This document shows positions 29,765 through 38,704 of a stretch of DNA of 49,544 nt, one piece after another; the stretch's first letter is position 1; each line of letters opens with the position of its first letter. Below the pieces are notes generated by a model. The model had not been told where the DNA came from. It ran no database searches and saw nothing but the letters and a program-made list of their open reading frames with translations. The stretch spans positions 1 to 49,544 of the forward strand of contig JAFEGA010000022.1 in assembly GCA_018240285.1 (NCBI GenBank). Reading direction: 5' to 3'. Source of the DNA: Pseudomonadota bacterium (lineage in GTDB: Bacteria > Pseudomonadota > Gammaproteobacteria > Burkholderiales > Nitrosomonadaceae). The translations under genes were made by a program, and so were the position numbers.

Positions 29765-30101
29765 TATATTCCTTGTTATTTTTCTTATATATCTTAGTAA
29801 ACATATTATATAACAATAATTTCATGATTCCTTTATATTTCATTACGTCTCTTAAGATTTCACTTAATCTCGAAATTTAGTATAGTATATAGTGTAGGAA
29901 TTTCTTTTTAACTATTAATAAGTATTCAAAAACTACACTAAATCTAATTATCCCTTTTCCTTTTTAGAAATAAAGCACCCCGCCGCAAGCGGCGAGGTAT
30001 TAAGTACGCTCTTCAACCTGCTGGTTTTCAACCAGCTTACGCCCCAAGGGGCGAGGAATTAAACCCGAAGAGATTAAATTAACTAATGCTGGAATCTTAT
30101 T
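29765..30101. other. AT-rich gap at the island edge
   Basis: No gene. The left part is AT-rich and holds mutS upstream sequence and the spaced inverted repeat TAGTGTAG / CTACACTA (29890-29897, 29933-29940). The right part holds three GC-rich hairpins, listed separately. It lies directly before the integrase, where an attachment site would be expected, but I find no tRNA gene. Confidence 0.5.
29981..30062. repeat. Two paralogous GC hairpins around a third
   Basis: Hairpin A CGCCGC-AA-GCGGCG (29981-29994) and hairpin C CGCCCC-AA-GGGGCG (30040-30053) are both followed by AGG(T/A)ATTAA. The single difference in the stems is compensated on the other arm (G-C changed to C-G), so the structure appears conserved. 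Hairpin B GCTGGTT-TTC-AACCAGC (30020-30036) lies between. These could be an attachment or transposon-end structure, for example an IS200/IS605-type end, or part of a small RNA; the identity is unknown. Confidence 0.7.
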
Positions 30102-31388
30102 GTGAGTTACCAAGATAATAATAAGCCACTATCATCACGAGAAATTGCAACAATGAAGCCGGGTGACAACACCAAATCTGACACAGGTGAAAATAGAGGT
30201 CTTCGAATAAGTTGCAGCGGATCAGGTACAAAAACTTTCTTCTATCGATATCGAAGCCCTATCACAAAAAAACTTGTACAAATGAGATTAGGGCATTTTC
30301 CTACTATGTCATTGGCTGAAGCAAGAATTAAACTTCAGGAATACAGAGTAATAAGGAATTCCGGACGCTGTCCCGCAAATGAGCTTAAATCACAACAAAA
30401 AAAAATAGAGGAACAATTACAACAAGAACAGGCTATAAGCAATTTCACCATTAAAACAATGATTGAGTTGTACCTTACTCAGCATATAGAGGATAGATTA
30501 GTTAATGGCAAAATTGTTTCTGGAGCCAGAAAACCAAAAGGACAATCCGAGGTTAGGAGAACTTTATACGGAGATGCAGTACGAGCGCTCGGCAGTAAGC
30601 CAGCTTGTTTGGTCACCCGAAAGGATGTTGTTAATCTCATTATGGAAATTGTTGGCCGAGGATCAAATGTGCAAGCAGGCAACGTGCTACGAGAACTCTC
30701 AGCTGCATTCGACTACGCGATTGGCTTGGGTAAATTTAATGATGACTTTGCAAATCCCGCATTGCTTGCAAAATCCGGATTACGGCAAGCAAAGATCAGA
30801 CTTACACACCAGAAGGGCAAGCGTGTTCTGAGTGACAAAGAGCTAACATGGCTTCTTAACTGGTTACCAGGATCAGTTTTTACACCAACCCAAAAAAATG
30901 TAATTCGATTTACTCTTTGGACTGCATGCAGAACCGGGGAAGTTTGTGCTGCCACTTGGTCAGATATTGATCTTAAAAACAAAACCTGGCATTTAAAATC
31001 CAGCAAAACTGGAATAGAAAGATATGTGCAATTACCTCAACAAGTCATTGAATTCTTAGAGCAACTAAAACTATCAACTGGAGAATATTTGTTTCCATCA
31101 CAGAAAACCGGGTTGCCTATACAACAAAAATCTTTAACTGAACAAAGTTGGCGCTTGAGAGAAACAAAACGCATGTTGGATATTGATCATTGGACTCCCC
31201 ACGATTTAAGAAGAACTGTGAGAACTGGCCTATCCCGATTAGGATGCAGAAATGAAGTTGCTGAGGCAATAATTGGCCATTCAAGAAAAGGTATTGAAGG
31301 AACTTATGATTTACACAGTTATGAAGTGGAGTGTCGTATATGGTTACAAAAATGGGCGGACCATCTTGATAGCCTAGCTCTTGTTTAA
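30102..31388 (+). CDS. Tyrosine-type integrase (P4-like)
   Basis: A 428-aa site-specific integrase. The N-terminal arm-binding DUF4102-like domain reads GLRISCSGSGTKTFFYRYRSP ... LGHFPTMSLAEARIKL. The catalytic domain shows Arg277 (CRTGEV), His367 and Arg370 (HDLRR), His393 (IIGHS) and nucleophile Tyr402 (GTYDLH). All active-site residues are present, so it is probably functional. The start is GTG 30102. It heads the accessory island to its right, which fits an integrase adjacent to its attachment site. Confidence 0.93.
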   Translation: MSYQDNNKPLSSREIATMKPGDNTKSDTGENRGLRISCSGSGTKTFFYRYRSPITKKLVQMRLGHFPTMSLAEARIKLQEYRVIRNSGRCPANELKSQQKKIEEQLQQEQAISNFTIKTMIELYLTQHIEDRLVNGKIVSGARKPKGQSEVRRTLYGDAVRALGSKPACLVTRKDVVNLIMEIVGRGSNVQAGNVLRELSAAFDYAIGLGKFNDDFANPALLAKSGLRQAKIRLTHQKGKRVLSDKELTWLLNWLPGSVFTPTQKNVIRFTLWTACRTGEVCAATWSDIDLKNKTWHLKSSKTGIERYVQLPQQVIEFLEQLKLSTGEYLFPSQKTGLPIQQKSLTEQSWRLRETKRMLDIDHWTPHDLRRTVRTGLSRLGCRNEVAEAIIGHSRKGIEGTYDLHSYEVECRIWLQKWADHLDSLALV

Positions 31389-31503
31389 TAGATAACTGAT
31401 TATTAATGATAATTATTAAACTATAAATTCCACAAGTACGAACCGATCACGCTAATTTTAGAAATAACATTGTTTTTTCTAATGACTTTAAGGAGTGGTC
31501 AGT

Positions 31504-32400
31504 ATGTGTGAATATTGTTATGAATACGCGATGCTTCACTTTGTGGCATCCGGCCAAAGACATGGTATTTATAGCCGGTTTGCTTATCTTGAGGAAGCCG
31601 ATGATCTTAAAACCGAGATCGAACAACTGGAAGATCCCAATAATCCGAAACCGCTGATCGATCTGGCATTCTGCCGCTTATACGATCACTACTTTTCGCA
31701 TGGCTTTGATCCTGGGTTATTCAATACCCTGCAGAATAAATTTGGACACGAAGCCGTGCAAGCCTATCTCGCCAACCGGCAAGCCTGCCACAATGACCTG
31801 TTCCGGGCGGAACTGAGCCAAATAGAACTCCTGACCGATGCAGCCCAATGGAACTGGTTCATGGCCGATCAGGAAAGAATACACAGCAATGCCCTGGAAT
31901 TGCTGAATTCCTATTATGACTGGTGGGTTCTCGGTATCGGCAAGGAAAAAGAACAGAGAAAACCAAATTCCATTGACGAAAATCTGCTGTTTCCTGATCA
32001 ACTAATAACGGCGAGTGCTGAATGGGACGAATTCCATGCGCTATATCCAGCACTATTCTTTGCACTGTCATACCTCATCAACCACCACAGTGATTCTGGC
32101 ATCATCAGGAAAATTGCATTGACCAACCTGAAAGATGGGGCGGACATCTGGACAAAAGATTTATGGCTGCAACGCAAAGCCATGATCACCTGTGTGAGGC
32201 GTGACGGATTTTCATTGGTCGTGGATAATCTAAGCCAGATCCGGTATGAATTGATTTACTATATTTTGCTAAAGAATGATACCGACCCCGCTGAATTGAA
32301 TAAGTTAAAGGAAGCTATTCTGTCTGAGGATGAGCACCCAATGCAGGCAATGATTGAACGTGAGCATGTCATTGAGTTGATGAATCGATTGGCTACATGA
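31504..32400 (+). CDS. Unrecognised 298-aa cytoplasmic protein
   Basis: I do not recognise this protein. It begins MCEYCYEYAMLHFV with a Cys-x2-Cys pair. It is mostly helical, rich in aromatic residues (WNWF, YYDWWVLGI), with no signal peptide or membrane segment. ATG 31504 is set by AGGAG eight bases upstream; a GTG at 31495 would overlap that site. It stands alone between the integrase and the four-gene operon at 32555, with a 154-base gap to the latter, so it may be a separate cargo gene. Confidence 0.7.
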   Translation: MCEYCYEYAMLHFVASGQRHGIYSRFAYLEEADDLKTEIEQLEDPNNPKPLIDLAFCRLYDHYFSHGFDPGLFNTLQNKFGHEAVQAYLANRQACHNDLFRAELSQIELLTDAAQWNWFMADQERIHSNALELLNSYYDWWVLGIGKEKEQRKPNSIDENLLFPDQLITASAEWDEFHALYPALFFALSYLINHHSDSGIIRKIALTNLKDGADIWTKDLWLQRKAMITCVRRDGFSLVVDNLSQIRYELIYYILLKNDTDPAELNKLKEAILSEDEHPMQAMIEREHVIELMNRLAT

Positions 32401-32554
32401 ATTAAGGGATCTATTTATTTTGTCGTTTTCCTGGTCAACAATGGCAAGTGCACCAAATACTCGGTCATTCTGATCCCAAGGTGACTATGCTTTATGTTCA
32501 TCCGTTTTTCACCATGATCTGCATACGCACATGAATTAGACTGACAGGTAGACA

Positions 32555-34504
32555 GTGAGCGACAAACCGAAGTCGAAAGACGACATCAACCAAGGTGTCT
32601 TGCAGTTCCAAGGCGCATGGAATCAACTGCAGGGTGACGCCCTGAATAAGGCACTGACCGATTATGGCAAAGGCATCCAGGAATCCATTTCCCAGAGGGG
32701 AGGTGGATTCACCAATCAGTCTATGGATGTGAAGCAGGGCTTTGCAGCGGAAGCGCATCACACTGGCTCGTTCAATATTGAAGCAGCAGCCAAGGGTCAG
32801 AACAACCATCGCGCCACCCGCGATGTTGGCACTCATAACGACCCTGTGGCCGACATCCACGTGACAACGCCTGATGGTACGACCAAGCACCAGGTCAAGT
32901 TCTATAAGGATGGCGATAAGACCGCTGCGGCGTTATCACCAGAAAAGTACGACAACGTCGGCAAGATCGTACCCAAAGATCAGGTCGACTCCGTGAAGGC
33001 TTCGGCGCGTAAGCAGGCTCTGCGTAACGAAGAAACGCGTCCCGACGTTTCCAGGAGCAATCAGAACACCGCTGACAACGCTACCGACACTCTGACATCC
33101 AGCGACGGCAAAGTTTCCAGCACAGGATTAAACCGCAAGGGTGAAGGAAGTGCTGAAGAACTTGTAAAGGAAGCCAAGACCAAAGAGAACGGACCTGAGT
33201 ACAAGGAAAAGGGGCGCGTGCGCAGCGAGTTTAATTCGATGCAATATCGCAATGCGGCCAAGACCGGCGCAATTGCCGGCGCTGTCAGCGAGGGGGCAAC
33301 CATCTTGCTGGAGGTATTGCGCAGCGACGAGCCTCTGACCATGGATCAATGCATGGAAGTGGCACAACGAGTGGTAGTCAGCTCCGTAAAAGGTGCTGGC
33401 AACGCGCTGCTGATCACCAGCATCCAGCATGCGGGCCAGGCCATGATCGATGCTGCGGCTCAGCAAACCAGCAAAGCCATTGGCCAGACGATCGGCAAAC
33501 AACTTATCAAGGGCAACGTAGCCGCTACTGTGGCTCAAATTACGATACAACTGGCCCAGAACTTGTACAAATTCTCTAATGGTGAGATTGACAATCTCCA
33601 GTTTGCTTCGTCAACGGTTGGTGGTGCTGTACAGGTTGTTGGTAGCAGCTTGGCATTTAGCTTAGGTACTGGCGCGGCCACCTACCTTGGCGCGAGCGTT
33701 CCTGCAGCCATTTCAAGTTACGCGATTGGCAGCACCACTCTGGGGGCTCTAGGTGTCATGGCCAGCGGCGCAGCATTTGCGATTGGGTTCGCTGTCGCAG
33801 CCGGAGCTTACGTCGATCACTTCTCATCTAAAGGCGTTGCACTTGCCAATGCGGACTTGAAATCAGCTTTGGAGCTGCTCAATGGAGGACAAATAGACCT
33901 TTCTACCTACGTGGGCAAGGTTAGCAAGATGTCTGAATTGACTTTCAGCTGGAGCGACATCCTACCTTTCAGCGGTGCGATCTCGGTTATTTCCGAATAT
34001 GGTTCACGCAAGAACCAACTGCGTACCGTTCAAAGCAACATCCTCGACCAACTTGATGCATTGCCAGAACAAGAGCGGGAAATGATGCAGGAGCTGGCCA
34101 ATCAGTACAGCAAAGCTATTACCGACATCGATCGTCAGTATGAAGAGGCGCGCGCAAGTATAACCAAGCAGGCATTCGACCAATTTGACTCTATGAGTAA
34201 AGAGCTCAATCAGCACTTAGAGATGCAGTACTTAATGTTCGCGCCTGTGCGCAAGAACTACATCGAGCACTCTGTCCTGATGGACATTGAACTCCGTAAG
34301 CAACAAGAAAACGAAGATCGCTCGCGAGCCTTTGCCATTGAACTTGAAATTATCCAGGACAAGCTGGAAGGCCTCGCCGTTTTGAATCAAGCAGACCTCA
34401 CCATCAAGCAAATCGTGCATGAGACGGTCCTCACCCGCATGGAAATGCTGATCCCCAACAAGACGGGCTGGGATCACGCCTGTGAGTTTCTTGAGTTACT
34501 GTAA
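32555..34504 (+). CDS. Operon gene A: nuclease-like N-terminus fused to a glycine-rich membrane region
   Basis: A 649-aa protein of unknown family. Residues 58-150 have a PD-(D/E)xK-like pattern: GFAAEAHHTGSFN (Glu66), NDPVADIHV (Asp100), then KHQVKFYKD with Gln113 and Lys115, a D-x12-Q-x-K variant. Residues about 160-225 are polar and low-complexity. Residues about 234-256 and 349-419 are Gly/Ala-rich and hydrophobic (GAIAGAVSEGA, GGAVQVVGSS, GALGVMASGAAFAIGFAVAAGAY), suggesting membrane insertion or a pore. Residues from about 480 to the end are a charged coiled coil. GTG 32555 is the first possible start after an in-frame TAG. Gene B follows after 12 bases. Nuclease and pore functions are inference. 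Confidence 0.75.
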   Translation: MSDKPKSKDDINQGVLQFQGAWNQLQGDALNKALTDYGKGIQESISQRGGGFTNQSMDVKQGFAAEAHHTGSFNIEAAAKGQNNHRATRDVGTHNDPVADIHVTTPDGTTKHQVKFYKDGDKTAAALSPEKYDNVGKIVPKDQVDSVKASARKQALRNEETRPDVSRSNQNTADNATDTLTSSDGKVSSTGLNRKGEGSAEELVKEAKTKENGPEYKEKGRVRSEFNSMQYRNAAKTGAIAGAVSEGATILLEVLRSDEPLTMDQCMEVAQRVVVSSVKGAGNALLITSIQHAGQAMIDAAAQQTSKAIGQTIGKQLIKGNVAATVAQITIQLAQNLYKFSNGEIDNLQFASSTVGGAVQVVGSSLAFSLGTGAATYLGASVPAAISSYAIGSTTLGALGVMASGAAFAIGFAVAAGAYVDHFSSKGVALANADLKSALELLNGGQIDLSTYVGKVSKMSELTFSWSDILPFSGAISVISEYGSRKNQLRTVQSNILDQLDALPEQEREMMQELANQYSKAITDIDRQYEEARASITKQAFDQFDSMSKELNQHLEMQYLMFAPVRKNYIEHSVLMDIELRKQQENEDRSRAFAIELEIIQDKLEGLAVLNQADLTIKQIVHETVLTRMEMLIPNKTGWDHACEFLELL

Positions 34505-34516
34505 GAGATAAACGTT

Positions 34517-35779
34517 ATGCTTCTGATTGCATTAGGTGTTGTGGGGTTGGTTGCGGCAGGTTGTGGCGCGAAATACGTAGCCCAATCTTGGGCTAGTTCC
34601 AAGTTGGAGCAGGAGGAAGCTCATACACAGTCACTGCTCCGCAAACTTGACCGTGCAAAGGCAGATGCAAACGAAAAGCTTCAAGACAAGAAGAGTGAAT
34701 ACTCACGCCGGATCAAGGCGCACCAAGAAAGGCGCAATGAGCAACTGAAGGCTCATATTGATTTTATGAATGAGCAGTTACAGATAACTGCCGGATATTT
34801 GCCAGAACTTAATCAATTCCAGAGCTTTACGTTCACCTGCGTGGATTCCTGGATGCACGTAGACTTGTGTCAACAGGAGATCGATATCATCTCTCAGAAG
34901 ATTAGTGCCGTCGTCACCACGATAGGCCTGATCGATGCATACATCTCTGAACTGAATAAGCTATCTCAGCGCCAAGGGCGGCAGGCATGGCGCAAACTCA
35001 CTGCTACACGGGAGCTGACGGTCACCAACGACTTTGTTAAAGAAACTAAGGATCGCATTGATCGCACATCGAAATCCAATCACGATGAATTCAAAAATGA
35101 ATTCAAGCGCCTTCAAAGTCACCGCAACGCTCTCAACAAAGAGGTCAGTAATCTACACACTGAGCGCGCCGATTTAGTTAGAAGAAAAAAAATACTAGAT
35201 AAACAGCACATTGCAAACAAGAAGGCCTTGGCTGAGAAGTACAAGTCGCGCGTTGAGCATTGGGGTAAGATCGCCAAGAAGTTTGAAGCCTACTATGCAT
35301 TCGAGGTTAGCGAACTCAAGTACATCAACGAATGGATGGGTAGTCTCAGTGAGGGCGGCACTCTACCAGAAATAATTAAGGTCATTGGCACTACGGTGAA
35401 AGAGAGTGTTCAGTCCGCCAGAGAAAATCACAGAGGCATTGAAAATGAACGTAAGCGATATGCGTCCATTGTAAAAAAGGCTCATGACACTAATGACTAT
35501 CCCGATACCTTTGCCAGCGATAAAGCACAACGAGACCGATTTAAACGCGAGGCAGATTCAGTTTGGAAAGATTTGCAAGAACGCATCAATGCACGGTCAC
35601 TCCTGTACGCCCGATGCGACGAGCTGCGTGGCTATATCACTCGTATCAAACCCTTGCATCCCGATGCGGCCATGGATGCAATGTGTGAAATGCTGAACTC
35701 TGACCGCGAATTCAATGCCTGGCTTGCCTTCGGCATCAACACCAGCAAGCAAAAGCGCGAACACTGGGAGAAGGATTAA
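34517..35779 (+). CDS. Operon gene B: membrane-anchored coiled-coil protein
   Basis: A 420-aa protein with one N-terminal hydrophobic segment (LLIALGVVGLVAAGCGAKYVA, residues 2-22). The rest is a long charged, Lys/Glu-rich coiled coil (residues about 30-90 and 185-300) and an alpha-helical tail. A Cys follows AAG, but the lipobox is poor and there is no basic N-terminus, so a signal anchor is more likely than a lipoprotein. The layout recalls the anchored coiled-coil tail of ZorA-type proteins, without sequence similarity that I can see. It sits 12 bases after gene A and two before gene C. Confidence 0.7.
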   Translation: MLLIALGVVGLVAAGCGAKYVAQSWASSKLEQEEAHTQSLLRKLDRAKADANEKLQDKKSEYSRRIKAHQERRNEQLKAHIDFMNEQLQITAGYLPELNQFQSFTFTCVDSWMHVDLCQQEIDIISQKISAVVTTIGLIDAYISELNKLSQRQGRQAWRKLTATRELTVTNDFVKETKDRIDRTSKSNHDEFKNEFKRLQSHRNALNKEVSNLHTERADLVRRKKILDKQHIANKKALAEKYKSRVEHWGKIAKKFEAYYAFEVSELKYINEWMGSLSEGGTLPEIIKVIGTTVKESVQSARENHRGIENERKRYASIVKKAHDTNDYPDTFASDKAQRDRFKREADSVWKDLQERINARSLLYARCDELRGYITRIKPLHPDAAMDAMCEMLNSDREFNAWLAFGINTSKQKREHWEKD

Positions 35780-35781
35780 AA

Positions 35782-36165
35782 ATGCAACCGCAAATTGAAC
35801 TGCAGTTCTACTGGCGGCGCCAGGACATCAAGGAGGCCATCGTCGCTGTCACTAAGGCTGTCGCTGCTGGCTACGACACCAAGGACAAGCTGCTGGCCGC
35901 ATTGCCTCAATTCTCAACCTATAGAATTGCACTTGCCATCGACGCACTGATTACGGCTGACATGGCAAAGAATAATCTTGGCTCGCTTACGATCCATTCA
36001 GACATGGATATTGTCTTTGAGTTACTTAAAGCCAAGCTTGTGCTCCCGTTGAGCCTGAAGGACGCAAAAAACCCAGCAATGCGCCGAGTACTTCTAAACA
36101 AACTTGGTTGCAAAAATCCTGCTGGAGTGGAAACGCTCCTAAACACAAATGTCGCTGAGGTATAA
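35782..36165 (+). CDS. Operon gene C: small helical protein
   Basis: A 127-aa protein, mostly helical. The stretch DIKEAIVAVTKAVAAGYDTKDKLLAALPQFSTYRIALAIDALITADM looks like a winged-helix-type or partner-binding fold, but I recognise no family. It starts two bases after gene B and ends directly against the ATG of the helicase gene, so translation is tightly coupled. It may be an adaptor between gene B and the helicase; that is inference. Confidence 0.65.
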   Translation: MQPQIELQFYWRRQDIKEAIVAVTKAVAAGYDTKDKLLAALPQFSTYRIALAIDALITADMAKNNLGSLTIHSDMDIVFELLKAKLVLPLSLKDAKNPAMRRVLLNKLGCKNPAGVETLLNTNVAEV

Positions 36166-37929
36166 ATGGGCGCACATCCGAATTTGCACGCCGAGACCGA
36201 AGTATCCATTGATTTGGTCGATCACATCGACCACTGGCTGGAATACCTCACGACGCTGCTTGACAACGCTGACAAAGCAACTAAGCCGAAGTTGGAGCGC
36301 CAGATCAGATATCTACTGGGCTTTCGCGCCGGTACGAACTGCAACATCAACCACAACCGGCTGCTGCAATATTATTACAGCAACCAAGCTAGGGAGGGCG
36401 GCGACAACATCTCTTTGCCCGGTGAAAACTACAACGCTGAAGATGAGTGCGTTCCGGATGAAAACTCGCCTGACACACAGGCCAGGATAGATGCCTTTAT
36501 TGCGGAGTTTAAAGCCCGCGAAGGCGCGACCTCCATGTCGATCCATCCGACTAAGCCGATCCAAAGAAGCTACCAGCCCAACGATCCCGCCTTCAAGCTA
36601 ATCCTCAAGGCTTTGGCCTGCGAAGATTTGTTCTTCATGCAAGGGCCACCTGGTACCGGCAAGACAACGGCAATTGTGGAGATCGTCCTGCAGCTGATAC
36701 GAGCAAAGCCAAATGCTCGCATCTTGATCAGCTCTGAAACCCACGTGGCCGTTGACAATGCACTCGACCGCCTGGCAAAGGAGGCATCTCCCGAGCTGAT
36801 GGACTCGATCTTGCGCTATCCAGAGTTCTCTATCTCTGAGTTTGAATGCGAAAATACTCCGCAGGCTGATGCGCTGACACGTGCAGACGCCCTCTGGCAC
36901 AAGGCTCACGAGGCAGCTACAGAGCTGACCATGCAGCTATGGACTGATCTGGATACGTGCAGAAAAAATGATGATGACACTCTCTCTATCGCTCGCTGGC
37001 AAGCTCGTAACCTAGCTGAAATGCACCAGGTGATTGGCGTCACCTGTAATCAGATCGACCATCTGATGGACAGCGAAACTCAGATGTTCGACTTGGCCAT
37101 CGTCGATGAATGCTCTAAGGCCACCATGCCTGAATGGTTAATGGCCATGAGCGTGGCCAAGAAGTGCATTCTGGTTGGCGACCATAAGCAATTGCCGCCC
37201 ACGTTCTGCACAGAAGAATCCGAAGTGCTGGAACAAATGGACGGTCACAAGGAACGACTGATCCGCAACGGAGTAATCGACCGCCTCTTTGAGAACCTGC
37301 CATTCGAGATGAAAGGAACCCTCGGAAAGCAGTTCCGCATGTTACCGCACATTGGTCAGTTCATCTCTCACCACTTCTACAAAGGACAGCTTGAGCACCA
37401 CCGGACTGAGACCGACCACGAATTTCAAGATTTTGGCTGGTTCACATACAAGTCCAATGGCTACCGAGTACCAGCGCAGCAGGGTAAAGAGAAGAAGATT
37501 CTGATCAACGATGTTGAGATCCGAATCATCTTGGCCCGCCTCGCTGAGATAAACGATCGCCTCAAGCAAGTCAAGGCCGAGCGAAAAATCAGTGTAGCCC
37601 TCATCACACCATACCGAGCCCAGTGCAAGGAGTTGCGCCAAGCACTGAGGAAACACGACTTCAGCGAGGTCCTCGCCGTGGAAGTCGACACCGTAGATGC
37701 CTTCCAAGGACGAGAAGCCGACATCGTGATCTTCTCATTCGCGAGAAACACCGGCCCCGCGACTTTCTATGCCGACGACCGCCGCATGAATGTGGCAATC
37801 TCCCGGGCTCGCGATGCGGTGTACCTGGTTGGCGACATGGATTACATCGCAAGCAAGCATTTGCCGGTGCTCGATGCGCTGATCAAATTACCCATCTTGA
37901 TTGAACATGGCAGTGTTCTTCATAAGTAG
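36166..37929 (+). CDS. Operon gene D: SF1 (Upf1-like) helicase
   Basis: A 587-aa superfamily 1 helicase of the AAA_11/AAA_12 (Upf1-like) type. Residues 1-150 are a family-specific N-terminus. Walker A GPPGTGKTT is at 160-168; motif Ia RILISSETHVAVDNALDRL; motif II IVDECSKA with Asp314-Glu315; motif III LVGDHKQLPP; motif V VDTVDAFQGREADIVIFSFAR; motif VI RRMNVAISRARDAVYLVGD. All motifs are intact, so it should be an active RNA or DNA helicase or translocase. It is the last gene of the operon and abuts gene C. Similar helicases act in defence systems such as Mokosh, but those partners (kinase-type) are absent here. Confidence 0.9.
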   Translation: MGAHPNLHAETEVSIDLVDHIDHWLEYLTTLLDNADKATKPKLERQIRYLLGFRAGTNCNINHNRLLQYYYSNQAREGGDNISLPGENYNAEDECVPDENSPDTQARIDAFIAEFKAREGATSMSIHPTKPIQRSYQPNDPAFKLILKALACEDLFFMQGPPGTGKTTAIVEIVLQLIRAKPNARILISSETHVAVDNALDRLAKEASPELMDSILRYPEFSISEFECENTPQADALTRADALWHKAHEAATELTMQLWTDLDTCRKNDDDTLSIARWQARNLAEMHQVIGVTCNQIDHLMDSETQMFDLAIVDECSKATMPEWLMAMSVAKKCILVGDHKQLPPTFCTEESEVLEQMDGHKERLIRNGVIDRLFENLPFEMKGTLGKQFRMLPHIGQFISHHFYKGQLEHHRTETDHEFQDFGWFTYKSNGYRVPAQQGKEKKILINDVEIRIILARLAEINDRLKQVKAERKISVALITPYRAQCKELRQALRKHDFSEVLAVEVDTVDAFQGREADIVIFSFARNTGPATFYADDRRMNVAISRARDAVYLVGDMDYIASKHLPVLDALIKLPILIEHGSVLHK

Positions 37930-38203
37930 TTGATGGAAATATCATTACCATTTTGAACGCAGAAAATAACCTTCTAAGATATAGCTGTATTGCAATTGTT
38001 TGTACAGATCGCTAAGTGAGTATTTTCTGCGCTGCATAAAATAAGCAGTTTCATTTAAACAGGTCTCTTTGCAATACAAATCTGCAGCAAAGTAGCTGGG
38101 AATATCCCAGTAATCTGTCAAACAAATTCCATTTTAACGTAGCAGTTCAACCTGGAGCATTTTGCATCCAGTTGCTTTCGCTCGTCCATAAAAAGGAGAA
38201 AAA
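37930..38203. other. Gap after the helicase operon
   Basis: No gene. It has a spaced inverted repeat GCAGAAAATA / TATTTTCTGC (37959-37968, 38021-38030) and a small hairpin CTGGGA-ATA-TCCCAG (38096-38110) without a U tract. These could be regulatory or recombination sites; I cannot tell. Confidence 0.4.
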
Positions 38204-38512
38204 ATGTGTAATCCCAAATCAACAAGGGAGCGGCGGCCTATTGCCCTGTTTCCTTTAGGTAAGATTTTCGCAACCCCCGGCGCATTGGAAGCGCTGGATC
38301 GGTATGCCATCAATGCGATGGATTTGATCAAACGACACCAATCCGGCGACTGGGGCAACGTGCCGCCCAGTGATGCTGAAGAAAACCTGCGTTCGGTTGA
38401 AAATGGCTGGCGCATCTTATCAAGTTACCCACTTAGCGACGATCAGAACCTGTGGATCATCACCGAAGCGGATCGCAGTGTCACCACGTTGCTGTTGCCT
38501 GAAGAGTATTGA
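38204..38512 (+). CDS. Plasmid/ICE-type hypothetical protein
   Basis: A 102-aa protein of a type seen on plasmids and integrative elements ('plasmid-related protein'). Seen: IFATPGALEALDRYAINAMDLIKRHQSGDWG and a conserved end, WRILSSYPLSDDQNLWIITEADRSVTTLLLPEEY. ATG has AAGGAG about five bases upstream. Function unknown. A Rho-independent terminator follows. It opens the cassette that includes the recombinase at 38930. Confidence 0.75.
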   Translation: MCNPKSTRERRPIALFPLGKIFATPGALEALDRYAINAMDLIKRHQSGDWGNVPPSDAEENLRSVENGWRILSSYPLSDDQNLWIITEADRSVTTLLLPEEY

Positions 38513-38591
38513 ATCGGACTCTTATTCAAAGACAACAATAAGCTCCTTTCGGGTGTTATGGGAGCAAACTAAACGAAAACACCCAAACGTT

Positions 38592-38629
38592 AGCCTGTCA
38601 GCAGATTCAATGCTGGCGGGCTTTTTTAT
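38592..38629 (+). terminator. Rho-independent terminator
   Basis: A 12-bp stem with two wobble pairs (AGCCTGTCAGCA / TGCTGGCGGGCT, loop GATTCAA) is followed by TTTTTT. It lies 80 bases after the 102-aa gene. Confidence 0.8.
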
Positions 38630-38704
38630 TACTTTTCAACTTACGATAACTGTTCATTATCACAACCGTGATGATTGGGTTATCCATTGCTTATGGAGAT
38701 CTTT

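Noticed and set aside
30020..30036. Hairpin GCTGGTT-TTC-AACCAGC as a terminator
   Set aside because: No T tract follows on either strand.
34517..34600. Gene B as a lipoprotein
   Set aside because: The Cys follows AAG rather than a proper lipobox and there is no basic N-terminus, so a signal anchor is more likely.
36166..37929. Helicase operon as a known Mokosh or Zorya system
   Set aside because: The helicase is Upf1-like, but no kinase partner (Mokosh) and no MotA/MotB-like pair or Snf2 helicase (Zorya) is present.
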